From Pontiellaceae bacterium B1224 (GTDB lineage Bacteria > Verrucomicrobiota > Kiritimatiellia > Kiritimatiellales > Pontiellaceae), in NCBI GenBank assembly GCA_029432815.1, contig JAROBA010000043.1, positions 1 through 44,077 on the forward strand: 44,077 nt of DNA. The letters run 5' to 3'. Of the stretch, positions 1-6,974 are shown one piece after another. Under the pieces are notes generated by a model, which saw only the letters and a list, made by a program, of their open reading frames with translations, did not search any database and was not told the origin of the DNA. Every line of letters begins with the position of its first letter. Within the stretch, counting starts at the first letter, position 1. A program made the translations under genes and the position numbers.

Positions 1-83
1 GTTGTTTTATTAAACGAGCTGCACATCCTTGTGCCACTCATCCGCATCCCCGGACCATCCGGGATTTCATACGGATACTCTGC
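1..83 (-). promoter_or_regulatory. 5' leader of a third flagellin gene lying beyond the left edge
   Basis: Read on the minus strand, this stretch is nearly the same as the leaders of the two flagellin genes inside the window. It has a GC-rich hairpin (CCCGGA-TGG-TCCGGG, about 50-65), then the hairpin GCACAAGGATGTGC (21-34), then the shared tail that runs towards the Shine-Dalgarno. The start codon would lie just outside the window. Because the whole leader is copied, I infer a third tandem flagellin to the left. The coding part cannot be seen. Confidence 0.75.
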
Positions 84-110
84 TAATCGGCACTCGAACC
101 ATCCCTCTTA
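84..110 (-). promoter_or_regulatory. Sigma-28 (FliA)-type promoter of the off-edge flagellin
   Basis: On the minus strand TAAG (107-110) and GCCGATTA (84-91) are exactly 15 bases apart. The known FliA consensus is TAAA-N15-GCCGATAA. The same arrangement with the same spacing stands before both other flagellin genes. Confidence 0.75.
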
Positions 111-128
111 AGTCGCCGTATGGCTGAC

Positions 129-143
129 CGGCAATTTTTGCCG
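129..143. promoter_or_regulatory. Palindrome CGGCAA-N3-TTGCCG upstream of a flagellin promoter
   Basis: A perfect 6-base inverted repeat with a 3-base T spacer lies about 19 bases upstream of the -35 element. An identical copy (2321-2335) and a one-mismatch copy (1213-1227) stand at similar places before the other two flagellin promoters. It may be an activator site or an UP-like element; the binding protein is unknown. Confidence 0.45.
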
Positions 144-161
144 ATGTCTCAAAAGCCCAAA

Positions 162-190
162 TAAAAAACGGGCCCCGTAACCGGAACCCG
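162..190 (-). terminator. Rho-independent terminator after the first flagellin gene
   Basis: On the minus strand a 9-bp stem (CGGGTTCCG with CGGGGCCCG, two G-U pairs) and a 4-base loop are followed by a T run. It lies 24 bases after the stop codon at 215. Confidence 0.8.
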
Positions 191-194
191 CCTT

Positions 195-209
195 TTCCAA
201 ACCTTGGAA
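195..209. repeat. TTCCAA-N3-TTGGAA palindrome (intergenic)
   Basis: Exact copy with spacer ACC, between the flagellin stop codon and its terminator. A one-mismatch copy sits at the same place after the second flagellin (1274-1288). Confidence 0.85.
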
Positions 210-214
210 GTCAT

Positions 215-1069
215 TTAGCCGAGCAGCTGAAGCACGCCCTGCGGCAGCTGGTTGGCCTGGGCCAACATAGCCGTTCCAACCTGCTGCAGAATGTTATACT
301 TGGACATCTCAGCCGTTTCCTTGGCCACATCCACATCACGGATCCGGCTTTCAGTGGCGCTGATGTTTTCTTCATAGGAGCGCAGTCCGTCGAGGGTCTG
401 GTCCATACGCTTCATTTCCGCACCCACGTCAGCACGCTGACTGCTAATGAAATCAATTCCTGCATTAACCGCAGTCACCGCGGCGCTCGCGTTAGTCTGA
501 TCCGAGATTTCAATCGTACCATCAACCAAATCCGCCCAGGTAGCACCCCCGACCACACCATCCAAATCGGTGGCCGTGTCAGACTGCAAGTCGATCATGA
601 CGCCATCAAAGACCTGTCCGCCATCAGCCCCAACTTGCTGACTGATCTGCGCACCATCAAACAGAGCAATACCGTTAAACTTGCCGGCGTCATCCGTGAT
701 CCGTACAATTTCTTCCTGCATCTGACCGAATTCCTTTTGAAGGATATCGCGATCGGTCTGCGATTTAGTACCGTCGTTGGCCATCACGGCCAGCTCGCCC
801 ATGCGCCCCAGCATGTCGTGCATTTTCTGCATCCATGAATCTGCGGTCTGAAGGTAGTTGAGCTTATTTTCAACGTTACCCGCTGCAGCAGCCGTATTAC
901 GGGTCTGCGTGCGCAGACGTTCGCTCATCGCCAGACCTGAGGGATCGTCGCCTGCATCGTTAATGCGACTGCCCGATGAAAGCTTCGACATGGAATCGCG
1001 AAGACTACTTACGTTACTGTTATAATTTTTCCAAACGTTGAATGATGAAATATTGTTGCTGACCTGCAT
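215..1069 (-). CDS. fliC: Flagellin (first complete copy)
   Basis: This is flagellin, the subunit of the flagellar filament, exported through the flagellar type III system. The protein of 284 residues has the conserved helical ends. The N-terminal D0/D1 part (about 1-140) carries the LSSGxRIN-type motif and the GLAMSERLR stretch. The C-terminal D1/D0 part (about 200-284) ends in NILQQVGTAMLAQANQLPQ. The central domain is very small, so this is a short flagellin. I chose the ATG at 1069 because AAGGAGG stands 7 bases before it and the protein then starts MQVSNNIS, as flagellins do; the frame is open further upstream from a GTG, but that part is the non-coding leader. The neighbour at 1294 is a paralogue. 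Expression is probably driven by a sigma-28 promoter, with CsrA-like control in the leader. The family assignment is certain; the symbol is generic. Confidence 0.97.
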   Translation of the reverse strand: MQVSNNISSFNVWKNYNSNVSSLRDSMSKLSSGSRINDAGDDPSGLAMSERLRTQTRNTAAAAGNVENKLNYLQTADSWMQKMHDMLGRMGELAVMANDGTKSQTDRDILQKEFGQMQEEIVRITDDAGKFNGIALFDGAQISQQVGADGGQVFDGVMIDLQSDTATDLDGVVGGATWADLVDGTIEISDQTNASAAVTAVNAGIDFISSQRADVGAEMKRMDQTLDGLRSYEENISATESRIRDVDVAKETAEMSKYNILQQVGTAMLAQANQLPQGVLQLLG

Positions 1070-1169
1070 TTGACGCCTCCTTGGCTGTTGTTTGATTAAA
1101 CGAGCTGCACATCCTTGTGCCACTCAACCGCCACCCCGATTATTCCAGGATTTCCTGCGGATGTCTTCT
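1070..1169 (-). promoter_or_regulatory. Structured flagellin leader with two CsrA-like sites
   Basis: The transcribed leader contains GCACAAGGATGTGC (1107-1120), a 5-bp stem with AGGA in the loop. It matches 11 of 12 positions of the known CsrA consensus RUACARGGAUGU. A second small hairpin, GCC-AAGGA-GGC (1075-1085), places GGA in its loop and contains the Shine-Dalgarno. A known parallel is the Bacillus subtilis hag leader, where CsrA binds two such sites and blocks translation until FliW relieves it. Function here is inferred. Confidence 0.65.
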
Positions 1170-1196
1170 TCTTCGGCCTGTCAGACCAAAAACTTA
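1170..1196 (-). promoter_or_regulatory. Sigma-28-type promoter of the first flagellin
   Basis: On the minus strand TAAG (1193-1196), 15 bases, then GCCGAAGA (1170-1177). It is the weakest -10 of the three flagellin promoters, but the spacing is identical. Transcription would start near 1160 and give a leader of roughly 90 bases. Confidence 0.7.
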
Positions 1197-1212
1197 AATC
1201 CCATGCCCCAAT

Positions 1213-1227
1213 CGGAAATTTTTGCCG
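1213..1227. promoter_or_regulatory. Palindrome CGGAAA-N3-TTGCCG upstream of the flagellin promoter
   Basis: One-mismatch copy of the element at 129-143, 17 bases upstream of the -35 element. It also lies between the terminator of the upstream flagellin gene and the promoter of this one. Confidence 0.4.
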
Positions 1228-1241
1228 ATGACTCAAAAGCC

Positions 1242-1270
1242 AAAAAAAACGGGCCCGAAACGGGACCCGC
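1242..1270 (-). terminator. Rho-independent terminator after the second flagellin gene
   Basis: On the minus strand GCGGGTCCCG, a short T loop and CGGGCCCG form a stem with one bulged base, followed by a run of eight T. It separates the two flagellin transcription units. Confidence 0.8.
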
Positions 1271-1293
1271 TTTTTCCAAACCCTGGAAGTAAT

Positions 1294-2166
1294 TTAGCCG
1301 AGCAGCTGAAGTACGCCCTGCGGCAACTGATTGGCCTGGGCCAACATGGCCGTTCCAACCTGCTGCAGAATGTTGTATTTGGACATTTCTGCAGTTTCCT
1401 TAGCCACATCCACATCGCGGATCCGGCTTTCAGTGGCACTGATGTTTTCTTCGTAGGAGCGCAATCCGTCGAGGGTCTGGTCCATACGCTTTATTTCAGC
1501 GCCGACATCCGCACGTTGACTGCTGATGAAATCCACCCCTGCGTTAACAGCCGTTACGGCCGCAGCTGCACTGGTCTCATCAGCGATAGAGATGGCTGCA
1601 GTCGCGCCGGTGCCATTGACCAGATCCCGCCATGTTGCGGTTCCCGCACCCGTCCCATCCAAATCGGTCGCCGTAGTGGACAGCAAGTCGATCTGCACTC
1701 CATCAAAGACCTGACCACCATCAGCACCAACCTGCTGGCTGATCTGTGTTCCATCAAACAGAGCAATACCGTTAAACTTGCCGGCGTCGTCCGTGATCCG
1801 TACAATTTCTTCCTGCATCTGCGCGAATTCCTTCTGCAGAATGGCTTTATCGGTATCCGACTTGGTACCGTCGTTGGCCATCACGGCCAGCTCGCCCATA
1901 CGACCGAGCATGTCATGCATTTTCTGCATCCATGAATCTGCGGTCTGCAGGTAGTTGAGCTTATTTTCAACATTGCCCGCTGCCGCAGCCGTATTACGGG
2001 ACTGTGTGCGCAGACGTTCGCTCATGGCCAATCCGGACGGATCGTCGCCGGCGTCATTAATGCGGCTGCCCGATGAAAGCTTCGACATGGAATCGCGAAG
2101 ACTACTTACGTTACTGGTATAGTTTTTCCAGACATTGAATGCCGAAACATTATTACTGACTTGCAT
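1294..2166 (-). CDS. fliC: Flagellin (second complete copy)
   Basis: A paralogue of the flagellin at 215, 290 residues long. The N-terminal 165 or so residues and the last 75 are almost the same in the two proteins. Nearly all differences fall in the short central part (about 170-215), where this copy has a few extra Ala/Gly/Thr residues. This fits the surface-exposed part of the filament varying while the D0/D1 helices stay fixed. The ATG at 2166 has AAGGAGG 6 bases upstream and again gives MQVSNN at the start. It has its own promoter, leader and terminator, so each flagellin is a separate unit. The duplication includes promoter and leader, which suggests tandem gene amplification. Flagellin identity is certain; whether each copy has a distinct role cannot be told. 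Confidence 0.97.
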   Translation of the reverse strand: MQVSNNVSAFNVWKNYTSNVSSLRDSMSKLSSGSRINDAGDDPSGLAMSERLRTQSRNTAAAAGNVENKLNYLQTADSWMQKMHDMLGRMGELAVMANDGTKSDTDKAILQKEFAQMQEEIVRITDDAGKFNGIALFDGTQISQQVGADGGQVFDGVQIDLLSTTATDLDGTGAGTATWRDLVNGTGATAAISIADETSAAAAVTAVNAGVDFISSQRADVGAEIKRMDQTLDGLRSYEENISATESRIRDVDVAKETAEMSKYNILQQVGTAMLAQANQLPQGVLQLLG

Positions 2167-2266
2167 TGTGTGCCTCCTTGGCAGTTGTTTGATTAAACGA
2201 GCTTCACATCCTTGTGCCACTCACCGCCTCCCCGGACCATCCGGGATTTTACTGCGGATACACCTC
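2167..2266 (-). promoter_or_regulatory. Structured flagellin leader with two CsrA-like sites
   Basis: It has the same layout as the leader at 1070-1169. The core ACAAGGATGT is unchanged (within 2204-2217), but the outermost base pair of its stem is lost, leaving a 4-bp CACA/TGTG stem. GCC-AAGGA-GGC at 2172-2182 again covers the Shine-Dalgarno. An upstream hairpin CCCGGA-TGG-TCCGGG is also present. Confidence 0.65.
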
Positions 2267-2293
2267 TATTCGGCCCGGAGATGAAAGTACTTA
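2267..2293 (-). promoter_or_regulatory. Sigma-28-type promoter of the second flagellin
   Basis: On the minus strand TAAG (2290-2293), 15 bases, then GCCGAATA (2267-2274), close to the FliA consensus GCCGATAA. Confidence 0.75.
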
Positions 2294-2320
2294 AACAGAC
2301 TGCTGATAAATATTCCGAAC

Positions 2321-2335
2321 CGGCAATTTTTGCCG
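2321..2335. promoter_or_regulatory. Palindrome CGGCAA-N3-TTGCCG upstream of the flagellin promoter
   Basis: Perfect copy, identical in sequence to 129-143, here 28 bases upstream of the -35 element. It lies in the divergent region shared with the plus-strand cluster that starts at 2405. Confidence 0.45.
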
Positions 2336-2376
2336 AAATGGGAACTACCCTCCCTTTCGCTCTGAATAGCAGACTG

Positions 2377-2392
2377 TGGCATCGGACATGCT
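2377..2392 (+). promoter_or_regulatory. Possible sigma-54 (-24/-12) promoter
   Basis: TGGCATCGGACATGCT keeps GG and GC exactly 10 bases apart, as RpoN promoters need (consensus TGGCAC-N5-TTGCW). It precedes the plus-strand cluster. The predicted transcription start falls only a few bases before the ATG at 2405, so either that gene is leaderless or this match is accidental. Confidence 0.4.
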
Positions 2393-2404
2393 AACGTTAC
2401 GGGC

Positions 2405-2692
2405 ATGAATACATCTGAGAAACAGTGGGAAAAAAGCACCTATGTCAGTCGGTCACATGTCGCGCAGAAACCGCGCGTCCACCGCGGCCCCTCGAAGCGC
2501 CTGACTGGTATCCTGAGATCTGAGAAGGTGAAACTCAATCCGGAGCCGATCGAAATCGGGGTGAAACGGGAAAAAATCCAGGTGACGCCCGTCATGAAAG
2601 AGGGCCAGATAAAGGCATTGCACGTTGTCTGCCCTTGCGGTTGCGAATCCACGTTTGATATCCAATATGCAGCAGGAGGAAAAACCACATGA
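2405..2692 (+). CDS. Small conserved-looking protein with a C-terminal CPCGC motif
   Basis: I do not recognise this 95-residue protein. It is basic in its first 60 residues (many Lys and Arg, no membrane segment or signal peptide). Near residues 76-80 it has Cys-Pro-Cys-Gly-Cys followed by hydrophobic and aromatic residues, which could bind a metal such as zinc. No clear Shine-Dalgarno precedes the ATG. Its stop overlaps the start of the next gene by 4 bases (ATGA), so the two are likely translationally coupled. It is divergent from the flagellin genes, and a flagellar link is inferred from position only. That it is a real gene is supported by the tight coupling and by the lack of a better frame. 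Confidence 0.7.
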   Translation: MNTSEKQWEKSTYVSRSHVAQKPRVHRGPSKRLTGILRSEKVKLNPEPIEIGVKREKIQVTPVMKEGQIKALHVVCPCGCESTFDIQYAAGGKTT

Positions 2693-3387
2693 CCCCCAAA
2701 CCTCTGGCCTTATTCTCCATACTGGTCTTATTGACCGGCGGGTGCACTCACGTCCCGAAAAATGAACCGATCAAGATTAATATCGATCAGAACTCCCCTG
2801 TGCGCATGCATGTCTACGACTGGACCACAGAACCTGAAAAAGAAAACAAAAACACAATCGTTGTTAATAAACAGATTCTGATCCTGCCCCCTCTGGGTAT
2901 CGATGATACCAAACAACAGGACGCGTTCTACCGCCAACTTTACGGGGGTGCTCAGCGCCGTTTTGCCACACCTTTCAAAGTTATCCGTCCGGACAGCGCA
3001 TACGCGCCTTATATTGCGGACAACAACCTTATGCGCAACGACGGATCGCTTGATATTGGAGAGATCGCCTTTCTCGGTGCCCTAATGAACTGCACCCATG
3101 TCATCTGCCCGAATGTCCGCGAACTTAATCCCTATCATCCGCAGCGCATTGATCTCAGCCTGATTATTATCAATTCAGGAAGCAGTAAGGTCTGCGCAGA
3201 GCTCACCGCAGTCTTCGATGCCAAAGAAAGTGATGTGTTCGATTATTTCATACAATACAGCACAAATCATAAACAGGAAAATGAAAGCAAGGACGACCTT
3301 GGATTTAAAATCAAGTCGCCGGTCGCCTTTCAGGGGTTTGTTGCTGACATGTGCACGACTGTGATTGCAGACAAACTTTCGCTATAA
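2689..3387 (+). CDS. Outer-membrane-type lipoprotein, flagellar neighbourhood
   Basis: A protein of 232 residues with a lipoprotein signal: a short basic start, a hydrophobic stretch at about 5-15, and the lipobox Leu-Thr-Gly-Gly-Cys with the lipidated Cys at about 19. The mature part has a stretch (about 65-70) of the type ILILPPLG followed by a mixed alpha/beta segment. This loosely recalls the CsgG / LpoB / FlgO-FlgT group of periplasm-facing lipoproteins, some of which support flagellar rings. That resemblance is my reading by eye, not a search. It overlaps the upstream gene by 4 bases and is 15 bases before the next, so it sits in a three-gene operon beside the flagellins. Lipoprotein is well supported; function is unknown. 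Confidence 0.8.
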   Translation: MTPKPLALFSILVLLTGGCTHVPKNEPIKINIDQNSPVRMHVYDWTTEPEKENKNTIVVNKQILILPPLGIDDTKQQDAFYRQLYGGAQRRFATPFKVIRPDSAYAPYIADNNLMRNDGSLDIGEIAFLGALMNCTHVICPNVRELNPYHPQRIDLSLIIINSGSSKVCAELTAVFDAKESDVFDYFIQYSTNHKQENESKDDLGFKIKSPVAFQGFVADMCTTVIADKLSL

Positions 3388-3402
3388 AACGAGGCCTCGA
3401 TA

Positions 3403-3672
3403 ATGGAAATCGGATTTACCACCAGTTCTGCATCTGCAGTAAAATACGACATAGAGCCATCCAGCCGAATCCAAAACGGCCAGCAAAATGCCGAGTGCGA
3501 CACCGTTTGCACATCCAAACAAGCACTTCTTCTTTCTCGCAGCCTGACCGGCCTGAAAGAACAACTCGCTCCCAGAAATGAACTGATTCAACAGTTTGCC
3601 GGAAAACTTGATGATCCGGTCGAGCTGGACGACTCCTCGTTGGACCGTATTTTCGACGGTCTTTTGCATTAG
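3403..3672 (+). CDS. Small protein, possibly FlgM-like anti-sigma-28 factor
   Basis: The 89-residue protein has a Ser/Thr/Gln-rich, probably disordered first half and a helical C-terminal half. The last 35 or so residues follow the pattern R-x-E-L-I ... D-x-S-x-L-x-x-I-x-x-x-L-L, resembling the helices by which FlgM holds sigma-28. FlgM proteins are about 90-100 residues with just this layout. Its place beside genes with sigma-28-type promoters fits. However, the match is by eye and the family is poorly conserved. It begins 15 bases after the lipoprotein stop with only a weak GAGG-type ribosome site. If not FlgM, it is an unrecognised small protein. Confidence 0.55.
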   Translation: MEIGFTTSSASAVKYDIEPSSRIQNGQQNAECDTVCTSKQALLLSRSLTGLKEQLAPRNELIQQFAGKLDDPVELDDSSLDRIFDGLLH

Positions 3673-3939
3673 CAACGACACGCATTTTTACGCAAACAGG
3701 ATCCAGCAGAACAGTACTCTTTCTGTAACTTCAGGTCGTCGCTTCATCAAACTCGAACTTCAAGCAGGCCTTGTCGGCAAATGCCATGCTCTCCGCCCCA
3801 AGGACTCTGCAAGAAATTTCCCTGCTTTACATAGAAAGCTTAGGTAGTTGGCATAAGGCTCGGTCCCAAAAAATTTTGTATCGAGCTACACGTTTTGTCT
3901 TTCCGGCGCCGTGTAAACGATCCCCGAAACAAGCGATCC

Positions 3940-5943
3940 TTACGAAGCGACAGGTCCGATGTATTTTTCCAGAATATCGAGAAGCTGCTGTTTGCGGATG
4001 GGCTTTGCAACATAGTCATTCATGCCGGCTTCCACAAAGGTTTCCCTATCGCCCTGCATGGCATGGGCGGTAAAGGCAATGATCGGCACGCGGCGGTCCG
4101 GATCCTCGCGCTCCCGAATCAGCTTCGTGGCCTCCAGGCCATCGAGAACAGGCATTTGAATATCCATCACAATAACGTCAAATGTGTGGCCGGAATCGGA
4201 CGGGCCGTTTTCCAATCCTAGCGCCTCCAATGCCTTCTGCCCGTCCTCTGCTTCCTCCACCTCGCAGCCTGCGCGCTTCAAAAAAGTTTTCGCCATCAGA
4301 CGGTTGACTTTGTTGTCCTCTACAATCAGCACTCTGGCACCGGAAAATGGATCCGGTTTTTCAAGGCTCTCCTCGCTCGAAGCCGTATCCTCGTTGCCAT
4401 CTCGCGGCAGGGCATCGAGATAGATGAAGGGAAGTTCAAAAATAAAGGTGGATCCCTTGCCCTCTTCACTCTGCACCGTCAGGTTACCGCACATTTGGGA
4501 AACAAACTGGCTTGAAATCGTCAGGCCAAGTCCGGTTCCTCCATATCGACGGGTACTGGAGCCATCGGCCTGAGTAAAGGCCTCAAAGATTTTGGACCGG
4601 GCATGCTCGGGAATTCCGATACCAGTGTCTTCAACGCTGAAATGAATCTGGCAACGATGCTGTTCCTCATCCACAGCCACCAACCTGGCTTGCACACAAA
4701 TCCTGCCCTTGCGAGTGAACTTGAATGCGTTGGTGATCAGGTTGCTGAAGATCTGGCGTAACGGCCCGTGGGCGGCCTGCACAAACCGGGGAATTTCTGG
4801 ATCAATTACCACCTCGAGCGGAATGCCGCAGCTCATAGTCGAGGGCACAAATGCCTTCTCTAAATCAGCAAAGAACTGGTGCAGATCAAGCGGCTCAAGC
4901 AGAATTTCCACATGACCGCTCTCCACACAGGAAAGATCCAGAATGTTGTTTATGGTTCCCAACAGGTTTTCGCCCAGATTCAGGATGGTACCCACCTGCT
5001 CCTCCTGCTGCTGGTTGAGTGATGAGTCGAGGAGAATCTCGGACATACCCAAAATACCATTCAGCGGGGTCCTGATTTCGTGCGATGTATTAGCAAGGAA
5101 CTCGCTTTTAGCAGCACTGGCGCGCTCGGCCACCGTGCGGGCATCCTCGGCCGCCTCTTTGGCCTGTTCCATTTGACGGGTCGCCTCCTCCATTGCAGAG
5201 GTGCGAAACTCAATTTCGCTGGCCATGGTGTTCACGCTACCTTCCAACACCCCGATTTCATCACCCGAACTATCGGTCTGGATCCGGGCGGAGAGATTTC
5301 CGTTCTGCACAGCATGCAGACAGCGCACAGTGCGCAGAATGCGGGGAACCACCAAACGGTTTACGATAAGCGCCTGAGCAAACCCCCCGACCAGGATGCA
5401 CGCAAGCGTACCCAGAAAAAAGATGACTGTAAGCTGCCGCTTAAAGTGCATATCGTTTTCAGTGTTCACCGCAATCCACAGATAGCCGACCAGAGTCCCC
5501 TGCGTATGAAGCGGCACGATTACATTGCGACAGAATTCTGTTCGGTAAACATTTTTCCGAATGCGCAACTCTCCATCAACATCCATCAACTGTTCAAATA
5601 TTGCACTTTCAGGATCAATTTCGCGCAATCTAAGCCCTTCTTCGCCAGCCGTCGAACTATAGAGCACGCGGCCGCTCGCCCGCACCACCATTGCTTTATC
5701 AACCCCCCGCCCAATCAGCCGGCCCAGCACCTCGGTATTGCGGGCCATGGAATAATTAAGCGAGCTTTCGGCCATGAGTACACCGGGAATTTGAGACTGC
5801 ACAGCCAACTGGCTTTCTATATATTGCCCGAAGCGGCGCGAATAGTAGACCCCCAAGGCGGATAGAACCACCGTATTGATCAATAGAATGAATATCGTCA
5901 GCTTGACCGCCAGCGACTTAAACCCAATCGGCATTTGTTTCAT
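3940..5943 (-). CDS. Hybrid sensor histidine kinase with C-terminal receiver domain
   Basis: This 667-residue inner-membrane sensor phosphorylates itself on His and passes the phosphate to an Asp. In order it has a membrane helix (about 10-32), a periplasmic sensor part (33-168), a second helix (172-196), a HAMP linker (about 198-250), a coiled segment, and HisKA with the phospho-His near 288 ([10 protein letters not shown]). Then come the ATPase domain with N box (near 401-405), DTGIGIP (near 439) and GGTGLGL (near 468), and a receiver with phospho-Asp near 594 ([10 protein letters not shown]) and Lys in VAKPI. It lacks an Hpt domain, so a phosphotransfer partner or direct relay would be needed. 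It lies 43 bases after flgL and 1 kb from the response regulator, suggesting a flagellar or chemotaxis-related signal. The signal it senses is unknown. Confidence 0.95.
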   Translation of the reverse strand: MKQMPIGFKSLAVKLTIFILLINTVVLSALGVYYSRRFGQYIESQLAVQSQIPGVLMAESSLNYSMARNTEVLGRLIGRGVDKAMVVRASGRVLYSSTAGEEGLRLREIDPESAIFEQLMDVDGELRIRKNVYRTEFCRNVIVPLHTQGTLVGYLWIAVNTENDMHFKRQLTVIFFLGTLACILVGGFAQALIVNRLVVPRILRTVRCLHAVQNGNLSARIQTDSSGDEIGVLEGSVNTMASEIEFRTSAMEEATRQMEQAKEAAEDARTVAERASAAKSEFLANTSHEIRTPLNGILGMSEILLDSSLNQQQEEQVGTILNLGENLLGTINNILDLSCVESGHVEILLEPLDLHQFFADLEKAFVPSTMSCGIPLEVVIDPEIPRFVQAAHGPLRQIFSNLITNAFKFTRKGRICVQARLVAVDEEQHRCQIHFSVEDTGIGIPEHARSKIFEAFTQADGSSTRRYGGTGLGLTISSQFVSQMCGNLTVQSEEGKGSTFIFELPFIYLDALPRDGNEDTASSEESLEKPDPFSGARVLIVEDNKVNRLMAKTFLKRAGCEVEEAEDGQKALEALGLENGPSDSGHTFDVIVMDIQMPVLDGLEATKLIREREDPDRRVPIIAFTAHAMQGDRETFVEAGMNDYVAKPIRKQQLLDILEKYIGPVAS

Positions 5944-5986
5944 GAATACCCGTTTTTCCAGTACCCGATGAGGAGCACCGCCACCG

Positions 5987-6904
5987 CTAAATGTAATTCA
6001 ACAATGACATGTTGACCGTTTTAGTGGCCATCGCCAGCGCCGCTTGATAGGCCGTCTGTTTCTCGGTAAGCTCGCTTACCGCCTGTGCAATATCGATGCC
6101 CTCAATCGTGGAAATATCCTCCATCAGCAATACTTCACGACTGTCGCGAATTTCATTCACAAACGAAAGGTGCTCGATATATGCCCCGACAGAAGCCCGA
6201 CCGACAATCACTTTCTCCGCCGCCGCATCAACCTGAGTCTGCAACGCGGTGTCTGCCAGATTTTCACCTGCCAACAGTTGATCGCGCATTTCTATCAGCG
6301 GCGCAAAGGCATCACTGGAATTCGAGATCAGAACCCCATCGTCCTGATCTCCGCCCACCAGCTGGCTCGGAAGCGCATCACCGGCGGCCACCTCAACCAT
6401 GGCTGCGGTATTTCCCCCCGTGTACGTTACCGAATCAATTCTGCCATCGGCATTGCGGGTCACCGAAAAAGGTTCAGATTCAGCAAGAACCCCTCCAAAC
6501 ATGTAACCGCCACTATCTGACGGACTGTTTGCACGACTTAAAAGCTCCTCAAGCAATTCATCTACCTGACCGGCCAGCACATCGCGGTCGACCGAATTCA
6601 GCGTACCGTCAGAACCCTGAACAGCAAGCTCGGAAGCATTTTGCAGCAGATCTCCAATGGACCCTAGCACCTGATCTACAGCAAGCAATCGGGATTCAAC
6701 CAGCTCAGCATTCCGGGCGTATTGTGTAAGCCCATCCTGTTGTTCCTGCAGTCTTGAAAGGCGCGCCCAGGCAACCGGATCGTCAGAAGCTTTCTCGATG
6801 CGCTTACCCGAGGCTATCTGTTGCTCTTTGCGGTATACGGCCGACTGATTGTCCATAATGTTGTTCGACAACATTTGACCCGACATCTGATTAGAAATTC
6901 GCAT
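5987..6904 (-). CDS. flgL: Flagellar hook-filament junction protein FlgL
   Basis: FlgL (HAP3) joins hook to filament. The 305-residue protein has a flagellin-like N-terminus ([11 protein letters not shown], then a coiled stretch with [13 protein letters not shown] at about 33-45). Its C-terminus is a helix that ends [19 protein letters not shown], typical of FlgL. The length fits the family (about 300-320). The start at 6904 has GAGGAG 8 bases upstream; the frame is open 29 codons further, but no ribosome site is seen there and FlgL begins MRIS. A good sigma-54 promoter lies directly upstream (6938-6953), so it may be expressed independently of the response regulator gene. No flgK is adjacent, although flgK usually precedes flgL. 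Confidence 0.93.
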   Translation of the reverse strand: MRISNQMSGQMLSNNIMDNQSAVYRKEQQIASGKRIEKASDDPVAWARLSRLQEQQDGLTQYARNAELVESRLLAVDQVLGSIGDLLQNASELAVQGSDGTLNSVDRDVLAGQVDELLEELLSRANSPSDSGGYMFGGVLAESEPFSVTRNADGRIDSVTYTGGNTAAMVEVAAGDALPSQLVGGDQDDGVLISNSSDAFAPLIEMRDQLLAGENLADTALQTQVDAAAEKVIVGRASVGAYIEHLSFVNEIRDSREVLLMEDISTIEGIDIAQAVSELTEKQTAYQAALAMATKTVNMSLLNYI

Positions 6905-6937
6905 TATACTGCTCCTCGTGTGTGCTTTAGATAAGTG

Positions 6938-6953
6938 AGCAGGACAGATGCCA
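6938..6953 (-). promoter_or_regulatory. Sigma-54 (-24/-12) promoter of flgL
   Basis: On the minus strand TGGCATCTGTCCTGCT matches the RpoN consensus TGGCAC-N5-TTGCW, with GG and GC 10 bases apart. The expected start near 6927 leaves about 23 bases of leader with the GAGGAG ribosome site. The rpoN gene itself is at 7477-8952. Confidence 0.65.
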
Positions 6954-6974
6954 CGCCGGTTAAAAAAATATCCC

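Noticed and set aside
21-36. TGGCACAAGGATGTGC in the flagellin leaders as a sigma-54 promoter
   Set aside because: GG and GC are 11 bases apart instead of 10, and the motif lies downstream of the good sigma-28 promoter, inside the leader. A CsrA-type hairpin explains it better.
1070-1123. Longer flagellin start (GTG) adding 18 residues; the same at 2167-2220
   Set aside because: The extra codons are the conserved leader; AAGGAGG stands directly before the inner ATG, and flagellins start MQVSNN-like.
5080-5865. Open frame opposite the hybrid kinase
   Set aside because: Antisense to conserved HAMP and kinase regions; composition rich in His, Arg and Gln as expected for a shadow frame.
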